DNA of 64,000 nt from Virgibacillus_R byunsanensis (GCF_042675965.1 NZ_JBHTKJ010000012.1:124001-188000); one strand, 5' to 3'; shown: positions 43,505 to 54,126, counted from the stretch's first letter. A program made the numbers and translations. Notes: generated by a model not told the origin, from the sequence alone.

Positions 43505-45526
43505 TTATTTAATTAAAGCGTTACTATCAACAATTAAAGCAACTTGACCATCACCAAGAATAGTCGCACCAGAGATAGCAAACGTATCTGATAGATAGAC
43601 CCCTAATGACTTTAATACTACTTCTTGCTGCCCGATGAATGAATCTACTACGAGTCCAGCCATTTTATCTCCTTTACGAACAATTACAACCGAAAGATAG
43701 TCACTATTCTCGGTATATTCTTTGGGTACAGAAAAAATATCATTCAGAAATGCCAAAGGAACTATTTTGCCTCTAAAATCAATAACGTTTTTATTATGTG
43801 CATACATAATTTTGTCTTTATGAACAATGGCTGTCTCTATAATAGAGGATAGTGGTATAGCGTATTTTTCTTCATTAAGTTCGACTAGTAAAACAGATAT
43901 TATGGATAACGTAAGAGGTAATTGAATCGAAAAGGTCGACCCCTGAATTACATTTGCATCAACCGTGATATTTCCACCTAATGATTCAATAGTGTTTTTT
44001 ACAACATCTAGTCCAACACCGCGTCCTGAAATATCAGAAATGGCATCAGCTGTTGAAAAACCACTTGCCATAATTAGCTCAAAAACTTGTTTATCAGTTA
44101 ATGTTTCAGCATGGCTCTCACTTATAACTCCATTTGAAATTGCTTTATTTAAGACTTTTTCTTTGTTAATACCTGCCCCGTCATCGGAAATTTCAATAAA
44201 AACATGGTTACCGCTGTGATATGCTTGAAGTTTTATGATGCCTTGCTCAGGCTTGCCTTTTTTCTTTCGTTCCTTGGGCGTTTCGATTCCATGATCCATG
44301 GCGTTTCTAATGAGGTGTACGAGTGGATCGCCAATTTCATCAATAACTGTACGGTCTAACTCGGTTTCCGCACCGACAATCTCAATATCAACATTTTTAT
44401 GTAAATCACGTGCTAATTGCCGTATCATCCGCGGAAAACGATTAAAGACTTGATCAATCGGTACCATTCGCATCGTTAAAATTATATCTTGTAAATCACC
44501 GGAAACTCTTGTCATTCGTTCAACAGTTTCTTGAAGGTCATTATGATCTAGTTCTAATGAAATTTGCTCTAAGCGTCCTCGATCAATAACTAGTTCCTCA
44601 AATAAATTCATTAAAATATCTAATCGATCAATATTTACACGGATTGTTTTAGTAGAACTTCTCCCGCTATTAACTGCAGATTTATGTAAGTCAGTATCAG
44701 ATGAATCAGGTTTTGGTGCATTAGGTTCCGGCTCGTTGTTTTCTGTATGTTCCTTGTCTAACGTTTGTTTATATGTAGTTACAGAAAAATGATTCACGAT
44801 ACAATTATCAACCTCTGATACCTTTTTAATTTTTTCTTCGATTTCATGATTCAGATGTTTTGAAACTAGTATTACAGAAAACGTTTCGTTGAAATTTTCT
44901 TCTTCTAAATCAGATATAGTTGGGTTGGATTTAATAACTTCCCCCATTTTTTCTAACAATTCAAAGACCATGAATACACGAGCACCCTTAAGTAAACAAT
45001 CTTCTCGAAGAATTACAGTAACTTCGTAGTTGGAGAATCCTCGCTCTTGTGATTCCTGTAATATAGATAATTCGAATTCATCAAGAGAAGTAAACGTTTT
45101 TTCTTCTGATTTCAATGAAATATTTTCGTCCTTACTTGCAACTGCCTTTCCCGTTTCAATCCTATCTAAAGTGGAAACCATGTTTGATACATTCTGATTA
45201 CCATTGCCACCACTGGCGATATCTTCTACCATAGCATTTAAATGATCTACGGCTTCAAACAGATGATCCACCATCGATGAATCGACCTTAATTTTGTCAT
45301 ATCTAATGCCGTCAAACACATTTTCCAGTTTATGTGTCAGATTGGCTAAGTCACTATACCCCATTGTGGCAGACATACCTTTAAGTGTGTGTGCTGCACG
45401 AAAAATTTCTTCTATAACCCCTTTTCCATTCGGGTTTTTCTCTAATTCCAGTAGTTGTTTATACAAAGCTTCCAAATGTTCTGTGCTCTCATCAATAAAT
45501 ACATCCAAATACTGTGCTGTATCCAT
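43505..45526 (-). CDS. cheA: Chemotaxis histidine kinase CheA
   Basis: 673 residues. P1 Hpt domain with the phospho-accepting His in FRAAHTLKGMSATMGY (~residue 46); P2 CheY/CheB-binding domain; P3 dimerisation (VNIDRLDILMNLFEELVIDRGRL); P4 kinase with N box LIRNAMDHGIE, ISDDGAGIN and GRGVGLDVVK; P5 CheW-like C-terminus. Gives phosphate to CheY and CheB; in Bacillus, attractant increases its activity. Separated from cheB by 1 nt. Confidence 0.97.
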   Translation of the reverse strand: MDTAQYLDVFIDESTEHLEALYKQLLELEKNPNGKGVIEEIFRAAHTLKGMSATMGYSDLANLTHKLENVFDGIRYDKIKVDSSMVDHLFEAVDHLNAMVEDIASGGNGNQNVSNMVSTLDRIETGKAVASKDENISLKSEEKTFTSLDEFELSILQESQERGFSNYEVTVILREDCLLKGARVFMVFELLEKMGEVIKSNPTISDLEEENFNETFSVILVSKHLNHEIEEKIKKVSEVDNCIVNHFSVTTYKQTLDKEHTENNEPEPNAPKPDSSDTDLHKSAVNSGRSSTKTIRVNIDRLDILMNLFEELVIDRGRLEQISLELDHNDLQETVERMTRVSGDLQDIILTMRMVPIDQVFNRFPRMIRQLARDLHKNVDIEIVGAETELDRTVIDEIGDPLVHLIRNAMDHGIETPKERKKKGKPEQGIIKLQAYHSGNHVFIEISDDGAGINKEKVLNKAISNGVISESHAETLTDKQVFELIMASGFSTADAISDISGRGVGLDVVKNTIESLGGNITVDANVIQGSTFSIQLPLTLSIISVLLVELNEEKYAIPLSSIIETAIVHKDKIMYAHNKNVIDFRGKIVPLAFLNDIFSVPKEYTENSDYLSVVIVRKGDKMAGLVVDSFIGQQEVVLKSLGVYLSDTFAISGATILGDGQVALIVDSNALIK

Positions 45527-45527
45527 A

Positions 45528-46595
45528 TTACTTACCCCCTGTATTTTTATGTACTAGATTAGTAATCGTCTCACCAACTTGATGTAAATGTACAATATGG
45601 TTAACGTAATTGGTACGAACAGCAGCCTTTGGCATTCCATAAACTACAGATGACTGTTCAGATTCAGCAATTACAATTGTTTTTGATTCACTAGCTTTTA
45701 ATTTCTTTATTCCCTCTGAACCGTCAGTTCCCATTCCAGTTAAGATAACTGCAATCTTGTTCACTTTCTGTACAATGGATAAAGATTCAAAGAGTTCATC
45801 TATAGATGGCCGGTGACCATTCCTTAATGAATCCTCCGTTAATTCGATCGCAAGTGTTGTCCCTACCTTACGTGTTCTCATATGATAATTTCCAGGCGCA
45901 ATATATGCAGTGTGATCTTGTATGATCTCTCCATGGGTCGCTTCCTTAACATTAATTTTAGCTAATGAATTCAGACGTTCTGCTAATGACTTCGTAAAGC
46001 CTGCTGGCATGTGTTGTACGATTAAAATGGGAGCTCGAAAATCCTTAGGTAACTCTGTTAAGACACGCTGAAGCGCTCTAGGTCCACCTGTAGATGTACC
46101 AATTGCTACAATGGTCTTGTCATATGGCATAGAGATAGTTGCTGTATGTACAGAGGAAGTTAATAATGGTTGAGCAGCAACCACCTTTGATAATGTAACC
46201 TCAGAAGCAGTTATAACCTTTGCAATAATTTCTTCTTTTATATTAGTTAAATTTAATGTTATCGAACCAGATGGCTTACTGATAAAGTCGACTGCACCAT
46301 ATGAAATAGCCTGAATTGTTTTAGCCGTCCCCTCACTCGTTACGCTAGAAAACATAACTACTGAGGTCGGGTTTGTTTCCATAATTTTTTGTAATGCGGT
46401 TATTCCATCCATAATCGGCATTTCGACATCCAGTGTTACAACGTCTGGTTGTAATTCCTTAATTTTCTTGATCCCATCTTCTCCATTTCTAGCAGTAGCG
46501 ATCACGTTAATTCGATTATCACTTGATAATATATCTGATATCATTTTCCTCATAAACGCGGAATCGTCTACTACTATAGTTTGTATGGGATTCAT
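45528..46595 (-). CDS. cheB: Receptor methylesterase CheB
   Basis: 355 residues: N-terminal receiver with Asp10-Asp11 pocket and phosphorylatable Asp56 (TLDVEMPIMDG), linker, then methylesterase with catalytic Ser in IGTSTGGPRAL, His in VQHMPAGFT and Asp in LTGMGTDGSEG. Removes methyl groups from chemoreceptors. 6 nt after flhG. Confidence 0.97.
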   Translation of the reverse strand: MNPIQTIVVDDSAFMRKMISDILSSDNRINVIATARNGEDGIKKIKELQPDVVTLDVEMPIMDGITALQKIMETNPTSVVMFSSVTSEGTAKTIQAISYGAVDFISKPSGSITLNLTNIKEEIIAKVITASEVTLSKVVAAQPLLTSSVHTATISMPYDKTIVAIGTSTGGPRALQRVLTELPKDFRAPILIVQHMPAGFTKSLAERLNSLAKINVKEATHGEIIQDHTAYIAPGNYHMRTRKVGTTLAIELTEDSLRNGHRPSIDELFESLSIVQKVNKIAVILTGMGTDGSEGIKKLKASESKTIVIAESEQSSVVYGMPKAAVRTNYVNHIVHLHQVGETITNLVHKNTGGK

Positions 46596-46600
46596 TTTAT

Positions 46601-47464
46601 TTACCTCTCTATCATTAGTTGTTTTAACTTTTTTACAAAAGAAAAGGATTCTGACTTTTTTAATGGATTTCCATTATATAAATAGTTTTGAGTAACCTCA
46701 GTCATAGATTTAGAGATTGCTGCTGAATCGTTTAAAATCGTGTATGGTATTTGCCTAATTACAGCTGTTGAAACTAATTTATCTTCCGGTAGAATACCCA
46801 GCATTTCTATTTCAACATGTAAAAATTGCGTAATGACACGCTTGAATCTTTCTATTGCCTTTTTGCCACTTTTATACGTAGACGAACGATTCATTATTAC
46901 ATATATTGGCATATTCTGCTGGTTATTGATGATATGTTTGATCATACCATACGCGTCTGTAATGGATGTTGGTTCAGGTGTAGTTACAACCAAACACTCA
47001 TCAGATGCAGTAATAAAAAGGATACTATCTTGTGTAGCCCCAGCTCCCATATCAAAGATTATATAGTCATATAGTAAAACTAGTTCTTTATATTGACGGA
47101 AGAAATGATCTAGTTTCTTCTGATCCATCGTAAAGAAATTAGTTAATCCTGAACCGGCTGCCACATAAGACAACCCCCTTGGTCCTATTTCAATAATTTC
47201 ATGTATGGAAAGGGAATCATTAAACATATCAACAATCGTTTTCTCTGCACTTAAGCCTAGTAAAATATCAATATTTCCCATCCCTACATCAAGATCAAAC
47301 AATAAAACTTTTTTATGCATTTTAACTAATTCTAAAGAGAAATTCAGCGCTATATTTGACTTTCCTACCCCGCCTTTGCCACTAACGATAGAAATCGTTT
47401 TTGCTTGTTTGGGTTCTTTGGAAATCTCCAATCGACGTCTTAGTGTCTCGGCTTGATCATACAT
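46601..47464 (-). CDS. flhG: MinD-like ATPase FlhG
   Basis: 287-residue P-loop ATPase (YlxH in B. subtilis) that with FlhF sets flagellar number and position. Deviant Walker A SGKGGVGKSNIALNFSLEL at ~28, DLDVGMGNIDILLG and FDMGAGATQDS; a C-terminal amphipathic helix probably binds membrane. ATG overlaps flhF by 8 nt. Confidence 0.95.
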   Translation of the reverse strand: MYDQAETLRRRLEISKEPKQAKTISIVSGKGGVGKSNIALNFSLELVKMHKKVLLFDLDVGMGNIDILLGLSAEKTIVDMFNDSLSIHEIIEIGPRGLSYVAAGSGLTNFFTMDQKKLDHFFRQYKELVLLYDYIIFDMGAGATQDSILFITASDECLVVTTPEPTSITDAYGMIKHIINNQQNMPIYVIMNRSSTYKSGKKAIERFKRVITQFLHVEIEMLGILPEDKLVSTAVIRQIPYTILNDSAAISKSMTEVTQNYLYNGNPLKKSESFSFVKKLKQLMIER

Positions 47465-48572
47465 TACGGTATGCCCCCATGATGTAGTTACTAATTACTT
47501 TAGGAGTGGGCAGGATGAGATCATCGGGCACATCTTGACCATTCGTCATGTAGGCAATACCCATCTTCTTATGTAAAGAAATATTGAGCATACTTCCATA
47601 TTGTCTCGTTTCATCTATTTTTGTAAATATAACTTCTTTAATTGGTATATGTTGAAATTGCTCATAAATTTCTACAATATCTTTAGGTTTAGCTGTTAAT
47701 GATAATACAAGAAAAGTCTCGATATCATCATTAAAGTCAATATTTGATTTTAACTCCTCGATATATCGCGGATCACGGAAATTTCGACCTGCAGTATCTA
47801 CTAAAATCAAATCGTATGCTTCGAACTTTTTTATTGCTGCTTTATATCCTTGAATATCATATGCTACTTCAACAGGTATATCTAAAATATCTGCATATGT
47901 CTTTAATTGCTCGATAGCAGCAATACGATACGTGTCAGCGGTTATAAAAGCAATTTTTTTCTTCTTTTGCAACATACTAGACGCAGCGACTTTAGCCAGT
48001 GTTGTCGTCTTACCCACACCAGTAGGACCAACAAGGTGAATAATTTTTTTATGGAATGAGAGTCCCTCAAAAGATAACTTACCTAGACGAGATTCTATTT
48101 CTTTTTGTGTATCATAGAGAATTTCATCTAACTCTGGATTTACAGATTTATTTTCATGATCTTCCACAACAGAATTTATAATCTCAATTGCTATTTCGGC
48201 CACTATTTCTTGATCCCTCAAATGTTGATAGGCTATTTTGTAGTCTGCTTTATAATCCTGTTTCTCACTTGATTGCTGTTCTACCATCTTCTTTAAATGC
48301 CTAATTTCCCCTAGTATATCAGTATCTGTCTGTCCCTTAGGTAATGACTCTTTTATAACCGGTTTAGAGCGTGAAGTATCCTTTGAGCTCGGAACGTGAG
48401 GTTGTCGATCAAGCGCAGCAATCACTTCAATGCTCCTCTTTTTAAATAAACCTAAAAATCCCCCGTTATTTACTTCTTTTGAATTTAGTATAACCGCGTC
48501 AGAACCAAGCTCTTTTCGAATTTGATGCATGGCTTCTGGCATAGTTGGAGCTACATATTTTTTTACTTTCAT
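47457..48572 (-). CDS. flhF: SRP-type GTPase FlhF
   Basis: 371 residues: basic B domain at the N-terminus, then N and G domains of the SRP GTPase family: GPTGVGKTTTLAKVAA, TADTYRIAAIEQLK, ILVDTAGRNFRDP and FTKIDETRQYG. Controls where flagella form; activated by FlhG's N-terminus. ATG overlaps flhA by 4 nt. Confidence 0.96.
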   Translation of the reverse strand: MKVKKYVAPTMPEAMHQIRKELGSDAVILNSKEVNNGGFLGLFKKRSIEVIAALDRQPHVPSSKDTSRSKPVIKESLPKGQTDTDILGEIRHLKKMVEQQSSEKQDYKADYKIAYQHLRDQEIVAEIAIEIINSVVEDHENKSVNPELDEILYDTQKEIESRLGKLSFEGLSFHKKIIHLVGPTGVGKTTTLAKVAASSMLQKKKKIAFITADTYRIAAIEQLKTYADILDIPVEVAYDIQGYKAAIKKFEAYDLILVDTAGRNFRDPRYIEELKSNIDFNDDIETFLVLSLTAKPKDIVEIYEQFQHIPIKEVIFTKIDETRQYGSMLNISLHKKMGIAYMTNGQDVPDDLILPTPKVISNYIMGAYRNV

Positions 48573-50602
48573 GCTACATTCACCACCCCTACACTTTGAA
48601 CCTGAACAGTTGGTTCAAGTTCATTATAAGATAGTACAACTACTTGAGGTAAGAACCTGTCTACTAATTGTTTAACATACATGCGTATTGCAGGAGAACA
48701 TAATATAACGGCTGTTTCTTCCTGTAACGTCAATTTCTCAACTTCTTCATGAATTGTTTTGATAATAGACTGCTGTGTCTCTGGATCTATCGATAAATAA
48801 TTCCCATGTTCAGTCTGTTGTATATTTTCAGCAATCGTTTTCTCTATTTTACCAGATAAAGTAATCACCTTTAAGGTCATATCATCATGTACATATTGTT
48901 TCGTAATCTGTGATGAGAGTGCCTGCCGAACATATTCACCTAGTAGCTCTGTGTCATTTGTCATCTTCGCAAAGTCAGCTAGAGTTTCGAATATTATTGG
49001 TAAATTACGGATAGAAACATTTTCTCTCAATAATTTGGCAAGAACTTTTTGAACATCTCCAATAGCTAATGGCTCAGGTGTAACTTCCTCTACTAAAATC
49101 GGATAACTCTCTTTTAAGTGATCCACAAGTTGTTTTGTCTCTTGTCGGCCTAATAAAGTATGAGCGTGATTTTTAATAACTTCAGTAATATGAGTCGAGA
49201 CGACAGAAGGAGGATCAACTACTGTGTAACCAGATAATTCCGCTTCATCTTTTATATCTTCACTTACCCATTTCGCTGGAAGCCCAAATGCGGGTTCTTT
49301 CGTTTCGATTCCGTCAATCTCGTCATCATCAATATCTGGTGTCATTGCTAAGTAATGATCGAGTAATAATTCACCAAAAGCTACTTCATTGCCCTTGATC
49401 TTTAACCGGTATTCATTAGGGTTAAGTTGAATATTGTCACGAATTCGAACAACTGGTACGACGACCCCTAATTCAATTGCTAATTGCCTGCGGATCATGA
49501 CAACGCGATCTAGTAAATCTCCGCCTTGGCTTGCATCCACTAGTGGTATAAGTGCATAGCCAAATTCAAATTCAATAGGATCCATATTTAATAGATTCAC
49601 TACATTCTCAGGTGACTTCATTTCTGATGATTCCGTTTGTTCTTCTTCCTCTACATCTGATGTATCCTGTTCATTTGCTTGTCTTAACAATATATAGCCA
49701 CTTAAAGCTAGTAACCCAGAAAGAATTGTTGTTAAGAAAAAGTTTATTGGTGTTAGCCCAAGTAAAAAAATGGTACCACTAGCGATATATAAGAGCTTTG
49801 GATATTGTAGTAATTGTCCAGTTACATCGCTACCCAGATTCCCTGTACTTGTGACTCTGGTTACCACAATACCTGTTGCTGTTGCAATTAATAAAGCAGG
49901 AATTTGGCTTACTAAACCATCTCCAACCGTTAAGCGCATATAGGTGTTAATAGCTTCTTGAAAGCTTAAATCCATTTGGACCATACCAATGATAAGTCCA
50001 AAAATAACGTTAATTAATACGATAACAATCCCAGCAATGGCATCTCCTTTAACGAATTTACTAGCACCATCCATAGCACCATGAAAATCTGCTTCATTCT
50101 CCACTTTTTCACGGCGTTCTTTCGCTTGATGTTCGGAAATTAAACCAGCATTTAAATCGGCATCAATACTCATTTGTTTACCAGGCATTGCATCTAATGT
50201 GAACCTAGCAGCTACTTCCGATACCCGCTCAGCCCCTTTTGTTATAACTAAAAATTGAATAATTACTAAAATAACAAATACAACAAACCCCACTAATGGA
50301 TTATCCCCAATTACGAAACTTCCGAAAGTATCGACAACTCCACCTGCGTCTGCCTCTGATAAAATCGATCTAGTTGTTGAAACGTTGAGTCCTAAACGAA
50401 ATAAAGTTAATAGCAATAAGAGAGATGGGAATATGGAAAATTGTAATGCTTCTTGTGTATTCATCGAAACCAAAATAACGATAAGTGCTAGACATATATT
50501 ACATAAAATCAGAATGCTCAATATCCATCCTGGTAAAGGGATGACTAACATTATAATTATTAATATTACTGCTAAAAGTACAGATAAATCACGAGCTTTC
50601 AT
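48569..50602 (-). CDS. flhA: Flagellar export gate protein FlhA
   Basis: 677 residues: eight predicted membrane helices up to ~310, with the FHIPEP signature RVSEVAARFTLDAMPGKQMSIDADL (split: RVSEVAARFTLDAMPGKQ) in the cytoplasmic loop, and a large C-terminal cytoplasmic domain forming the export ring that docks substrates and chaperones. Start ATG with AGGGGAGA. Between flhB and flhF as usual. Confidence 0.97.
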   Translation of the reverse strand: MKARDLSVLLAVILIIIMLVIPLPGWILSILILCNICLALIVILVSMNTQEALQFSIFPSLLLLLTLFRLGLNVSTTRSILSEADAGGVVDTFGSFVIGDNPLVGFVVFVILVIIQFLVITKGAERVSEVAARFTLDAMPGKQMSIDADLNAGLISEHQAKERREKVENEADFHGAMDGASKFVKGDAIAGIVIVLINVIFGLIIGMVQMDLSFQEAINTYMRLTVGDGLVSQIPALLIATATGIVVTRVTSTGNLGSDVTGQLLQYPKLLYIASGTIFLLGLTPINFFLTTILSGLLALSGYILLRQANEQDTSDVEEEEQTESSEMKSPENVVNLLNMDPIEFEFGYALIPLVDASQGGDLLDRVVMIRRQLAIELGVVVPVVRIRDNIQLNPNEYRLKIKGNEVAFGELLLDHYLAMTPDIDDDEIDGIETKEPAFGLPAKWVSEDIKDEAELSGYTVVDPPSVVSTHITEVIKNHAHTLLGRQETKQLVDHLKESYPILVEEVTPEPLAIGDVQKVLAKLLRENVSIRNLPIIFETLADFAKMTNDTELLGEYVRQALSSQITKQYVHDDMTLKVITLSGKIEKTIAENIQQTEHGNYLSIDPETQQSIIKTIHEEVEKLTLQEETAVILCSPAIRMYVKQLVDRFLPQVVVLSYNELEPTVQVQSVGVVNVA

Positions 50603-50621
50603 TGTTGTCTCCCCTTATTGC

Positions 50622-51710
50622 TTAAGCTTTTTTCTCGAGTCTATATACATATGCCAAAATTTCTGCTACTGCTTGATAAAATTGTTCTGGTATGACATCA
50701 CCGATTTCTATCACATCATACAACGATCTAGCCAGTGGTCTGTTTTCTACTGTCACAACATCGTTTGCTTTTGCAATTTCTCTAATTTTAAATGCTAGAT
50801 GGTCCGCGCCTTTAGCAACAACGAATGGCGCACTAGCTTTATCTTCGTTATATTTTATCGCAATGGCATAATGGGTTGGATTGGTAATGACTACATCAGC
50901 AGATGGTACCTCACTCATCATTCGGCGTGTGGCCATCTCCCGTTGTTTTTGTTTAATCTTTGATTTTATTAACGGGTCCCCTTCGATGTTTTTATGTTCA
51001 TCTTTGATATCCTTTTTTGACATTTTTATATTTTTTTCAAAGTCATACCTTTGGTAGATAAAATCAAAAATAGACAGGAAAAATAGTGCTAGTGCTGAGG
51101 CAATCCCCATAGTCATCGCAATTCTACCAAAAAAACCAAGTGCGCTATCAACATTTTTGAAAGCTAGCATCATCATTTCATCTTTATAAAACCAAATGAT
51201 TGCAAACGTAATAACTCCAATAAAAACGATTTTAAATAAAGATTTAAGCAATTCTACTAAAGCACGTACTGAAAATATACGTTTAGCACCTTGAATCGGA
51301 TCAATTTTCTTCAAATCCATTTTTAAGGGCTCTGTCGTAAATAGAAAACCAAACTGTGTTAGATTGGCTGCTACCCCAGCTATAATTGCTACTAGCATAA
51401 TAGGTGAAAGCATTTTAGCCATTTCTATCGTGGAGGAAACAAATACTTGATGCACAGCACTTTCTGTTACTTCCCACTGTATGTATTCACTGAAAGCGTT
51501 TTGAAATAATGTGGCCATATTCGTTTTGAAGAAACTACCAAATACTAGTAAGGTAATAAAACAAAAAAATAAAAGAAATGCTGTATTGATGTCCTGACTT
51601 TTGGCAACTTTCCCTTTTTTACGCTCATCTTGTCTTTTCTTTGGAGTTGCTTTTTCTGTCTTTTCTTCTGCGCCACCTGCAAAGAATTGTAAATTTAATT
51701 GTAATTGCAA
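50622..51710 (-). CDS. flhB: Flagellar export switch protein FlhB
   Basis: 362 residues, four membrane helices, and a cytoplasmic domain with the autocleavage motif NPTH (VVITNPTHYAIAIKY) that switches export from rod/hook to filament substrates. N-terminus EKTEKATPKKRQDERKKGKV is diagnostic. I prefer TTG 51710 (GGAGG 8 nt before it, inside the fliR stop region) to the GTG 9 nt earlier. Confidence 0.97.
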   Translation of the reverse strand: MQLQLNLQFFAGGAEEKTEKATPKKRQDERKKGKVAKSQDINTAFLLFFCFITLLVFGSFFKTNMATLFQNAFSEYIQWEVTESAVHQVFVSSTIEMAKMLSPIMLVAIIAGVAANLTQFGFLFTTEPLKMDLKKIDPIQGAKRIFSVRALVELLKSLFKIVFIGVITFAIIWFYKDEMMMLAFKNVDSALGFFGRIAMTMGIASALALFFLSIFDFIYQRYDFEKNIKMSKKDIKDEHKNIEGDPLIKSKIKQKQREMATRRMMSEVPSADVVITNPTHYAIAIKYNEDKASAPFVVAKGADHLAFKIREIAKANDVVTVENRPLARSLYDVIEIGDVIPEQFYQAVAEILAYVYRLEKKA

Positions 51711-51711
51711 G

Positions 51712-52491
51712 TTATGCACCTCCGAACAATTGCATCAAGCTTCTTATAGACTGGAACATCCATTCAAATAAATTTTTAGCTAATACAACGTAGAGGCTTA
51801 AGAAAAATAAAATTACGACAAAACTGACGAATATTTTCAAAGGTAAACCCACTACAAATACGTTTAGCTGTGGAACGGTTCTTGCAATAATTCCTAATGC
51901 TACATCTACGAGAAACAGACAACCCACAATCGGAATAGCAATTTGAAATGCAATTAGAAACATCGTATTAAATGTTTTGATAATATAATCGACGATGGAC
52001 TCATTTTGAAACGGTATAAATGCATCAATCGGAATAAAATTATAACTATAAAAAATTCCATCTATTAATAAATGGTGCCCATCAACCGATAATAAAAATA
52101 ATAGAGCAATAATATAAAAGTACTGACCAATTAATGGACTTTGAGCACCTGTTTGTGGGTCTATGACGTTTGCAATCGCAAACCCCATCTGAAAGTCGAT
52201 AAAACCACCAGCTATCTGTACTGCTGATAGGATAATATAAGCCAACAAACCAATTAAAAGTCCTATTATTATTTCTTTTATAAGTAATAACAAAAACATT
52301 TCATCGAAAACAATCGATGGTGAATCAATGGTATAAAACATAATAAAGGCAAGGAAAAAACTAAAACCAATTTTAAAATGTGTTGGAATTGTCCGATAAG
52401 AAAATAAAGGCAACGTTACAAAAAAAGCTGCTACGCGCACAAATATTAGTAAGAAAATAGGAATGGCAGAAATGTTAATCATGTCTAACAT
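51712..52491 (-). CDS. fliR: Flagellar export protein FliR
   Basis: 259-residue membrane protein with about six hydrophobic segments, part of the FliPQR export core. Contains FVRVAAFFVTLPLFSYRTIP near the start and GGFIDFQMGFAIANVIDPQTG, the family's best conserved stretch. Starts 3 nt after fliQ. Confidence 0.95.
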   Translation of the reverse strand: MLDMINISAIPIFLLIFVRVAAFFVTLPLFSYRTIPTHFKIGFSFFLAFIMFYTIDSPSIVFDEMFLLLLIKEIIIGLLIGLLAYIILSAVQIAGGFIDFQMGFAIANVIDPQTGAQSPLIGQYFYIIALLFLLSVDGHHLLIDGIFYSYNFIPIDAFIPFQNESIVDYIIKTFNTMFLIAFQIAIPIVGCLFLVDVALGIIARTVPQLNVFVVGLPLKIFVSFVVILFFLSLYVVLAKNLFEWMFQSIRSLMQLFGGA

Positions 52492-52494
52492 GGT

Positions 52495-52764
52495 TTACCC
52501 TACAAATCTATTTAAATTTTGAAATACTTCTACGGTGAAATCAATCATTCTTGTTAACATCCAAGGTCCAAAGAAAACTAATCCTACTAAGACGGCTACA
52601 ATTTTCGGAATGAAGGCAAGTGTTTGTTCTTGAATTTGGGTTGTTGCCTGAAAAATACTTACAAGTAGACCTACAGCTAATGCCAAAATAAGTAATGGTC
52701 CTGCTACAAGCAAAATGGTATAAATGCCTTTTTCAGCTAAGGTTAAAACATATTGACTACTCAA
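52495..52764 (-). CDS. fliQ: Flagellar export protein FliQ
   Basis: 89 residues, two membrane helices; LVAGPLLILALAVGLLVSIFQATTQIQEQTL (shown in part: GLLVSIFQATTQIQEQTL) is typical. TTG start after GGAGGG. Part of the FliPQR gate. Confidence 0.95.
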   Translation of the reverse strand: MSSQYVLTLAEKGIYTILLVAGPLLILALAVGLLVSIFQATTQIQEQTLAFIPKIVAVLVGLVFFGPWMLTRMIDFTVEVFQNLNRFVG

Positions 52765-52798
52765 ACAGCAGGCCCTCCTTCTTTCGTTAAATTGCCCA

Positions 52799-53464
52799 TT
52801 AAAAGCCGTCTAGAAGTGATTGTGTGATCAAATACCAACCGTCTACTAATACAAATAATAATATTTTAAAAGGCAACGATATCATCACCGGTGGTAACAT
52901 CATCATACCCATAGACATCAGCACACTAGCAACAGCCATATCAATAATTAAAAAAGGCACAAATATCATAAATCCCATTTGAAAAGCAGTTTTCAGTTCA
53001 CTGATCGCAAAAGCAGGAACCAAAGTTGTCAAAGGAATATCTTGTACCGTTTCAGGTTTTTCCATCCCAGCATAATTTACGAATAATGCTAAATCTTTCT
53101 CTCTTGTATGTTTAGCCATAAAATCCTTCATCGGGGTACTAGCACGTTCATAGGCTTCATCCAGCGTAACTTCCTCATTAAAAAGAGGCTGCAGTGCTTC
53201 ATCATAAACTTCACTGAATGTTGGCGCCATGATAAAGAATGTTAAGAATAGTGCTAACCCAATCAAAACTTGGTTAGGTGGCATTTGTTGCGTCGCAAGT
53301 GACGTTCTAACAAATGATAGAACAATAATAATTCGTGTGAAACTAGTCATTAAAATGACAATACTAGGTGCTAATGATAAAACAGTTAATAAAAGTAATA
53401 ATTTTACTGATGTGGCAACAGATGAAGGATCTTCACTAGCAAACATATCAACAAACTCATTCAT
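52799..53464 (-). CDS. fliP: Flagellar export protein FliP
   Basis: 221 residues like B. subtilis FliP. Membrane protein with LTVLSLAPSIVILMTSFTRI, LSFVRTSLATQQMPPNQVLI and the C-terminal FLIIDMAVASVLMSMGMMMLPP. Forms the helical pore of the export gate with FliQ and FliR. No cleavable signal peptide is obvious. ATG overlaps fliO by 8 nt. Confidence 0.96.
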   Translation of the reverse strand: MNEFVDMFASEDPSSVATSVKLLLLLTVLSLAPSIVILMTSFTRIIIVLSFVRTSLATQQMPPNQVLIGLALFLTFFIMAPTFSEVYDEALQPLFNEEVTLDEAYERASTPMKDFMAKHTREKDLALFVNYAGMEKPETVQDIPLTTLVPAFAISELKTAFQMGFMIFVPFLIIDMAVASVLMSMGMMMLPPVMISLPFKILLFVLVDGWYLITQSLLDGF

Positions 53465-54113
53465 TTTTATCTTCCTTGTGTCGGTTAATTATTTTAGTTC
53501 GGTTTTTCTTCAGTTTATCAAGTTCAGTTGTAAACAAGTTTTTAAAATGATCTTTACTTGATTCTTCATCTGTGTTTTCTTTTTTAGGAAATAAAGATGT
53601 GATTAAACGATTAGGGTCAAACTTGGTTGGTTCCTCATCATCGTTTAAATCTTTTATCATCTCTTCATCTGTAATTTCTTGTAACATCTCAATATTATCT
53701 CCAACACCAATAACGTAATAGCTTGACCCAATTCGGATGATTTGTACCGATTTACTTGGTCCGACTGATATACCACCTAAATTTTCAAGGGCTTTTACTT
53801 TAGAAAAAAGTTTGTTTCGTTTGTTTAAAAATTTTAATAATCCATATATAAGTCCTAAAACTAGTAGTAAAGCTAAAACTAATTTGATTAAATTAAAGAT
53901 TAATGACCCGGTGCTGACTCCAACACTTTCACTCTCTGCTGAATCATCTGTAGTTACCTTCGTTTCATCAGCTATTGGTTCACCTTCGTCATTACACTCT
54001 ATTTCCATACATTCAGGTACTTTTGCTGCTTCTACTTGGAAGTTAACATTTAGACCCATCGTTATAAGTAATACTAGGATACTAACACGCGTTAAAGACT
54101 TTTTAATCACCAT
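53457..54113 (-). CDS. fliO: Flagellar biosynthesis protein FliO/FliZ
   Basis: About 218 residues. A signal-peptide-like N-terminal helix, an acidic extracytoplasmic stretch with two Cys close together (PECMEIECNDE), a central membrane helix (LIKLVLALLLVLGLIYGLLK), then the FliO domain (LENLGGISVGPSKSVQIIRIGSSYYVIGV, in part) and a charged tail. Helps FliP complex assembly. Called fliZ in B. subtilis. Start may be ATG 54113 or the GTG two codons upstream. Confidence 0.9.
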   Translation of the reverse strand: MVIKKSLTRVSILVLLITMGLNVNFQVEAAKVPECMEIECNDEGEPIADETKVTTDDSAESESVGVSTGSLIFNLIKLVLALLLVLGLIYGLLKFLNKRNKLFSKVKALENLGGISVGPSKSVQIIRIGSSYYVIGVGDNIEMLQEITDEEMIKDLNDDEEPTKFDPNRLITSLFPKKENTDEESSKDHFKNLFTTELDKLKKNRTKIINRHKEDKNE

Positions 54114-54126
54114 ACTCACTCGTTTC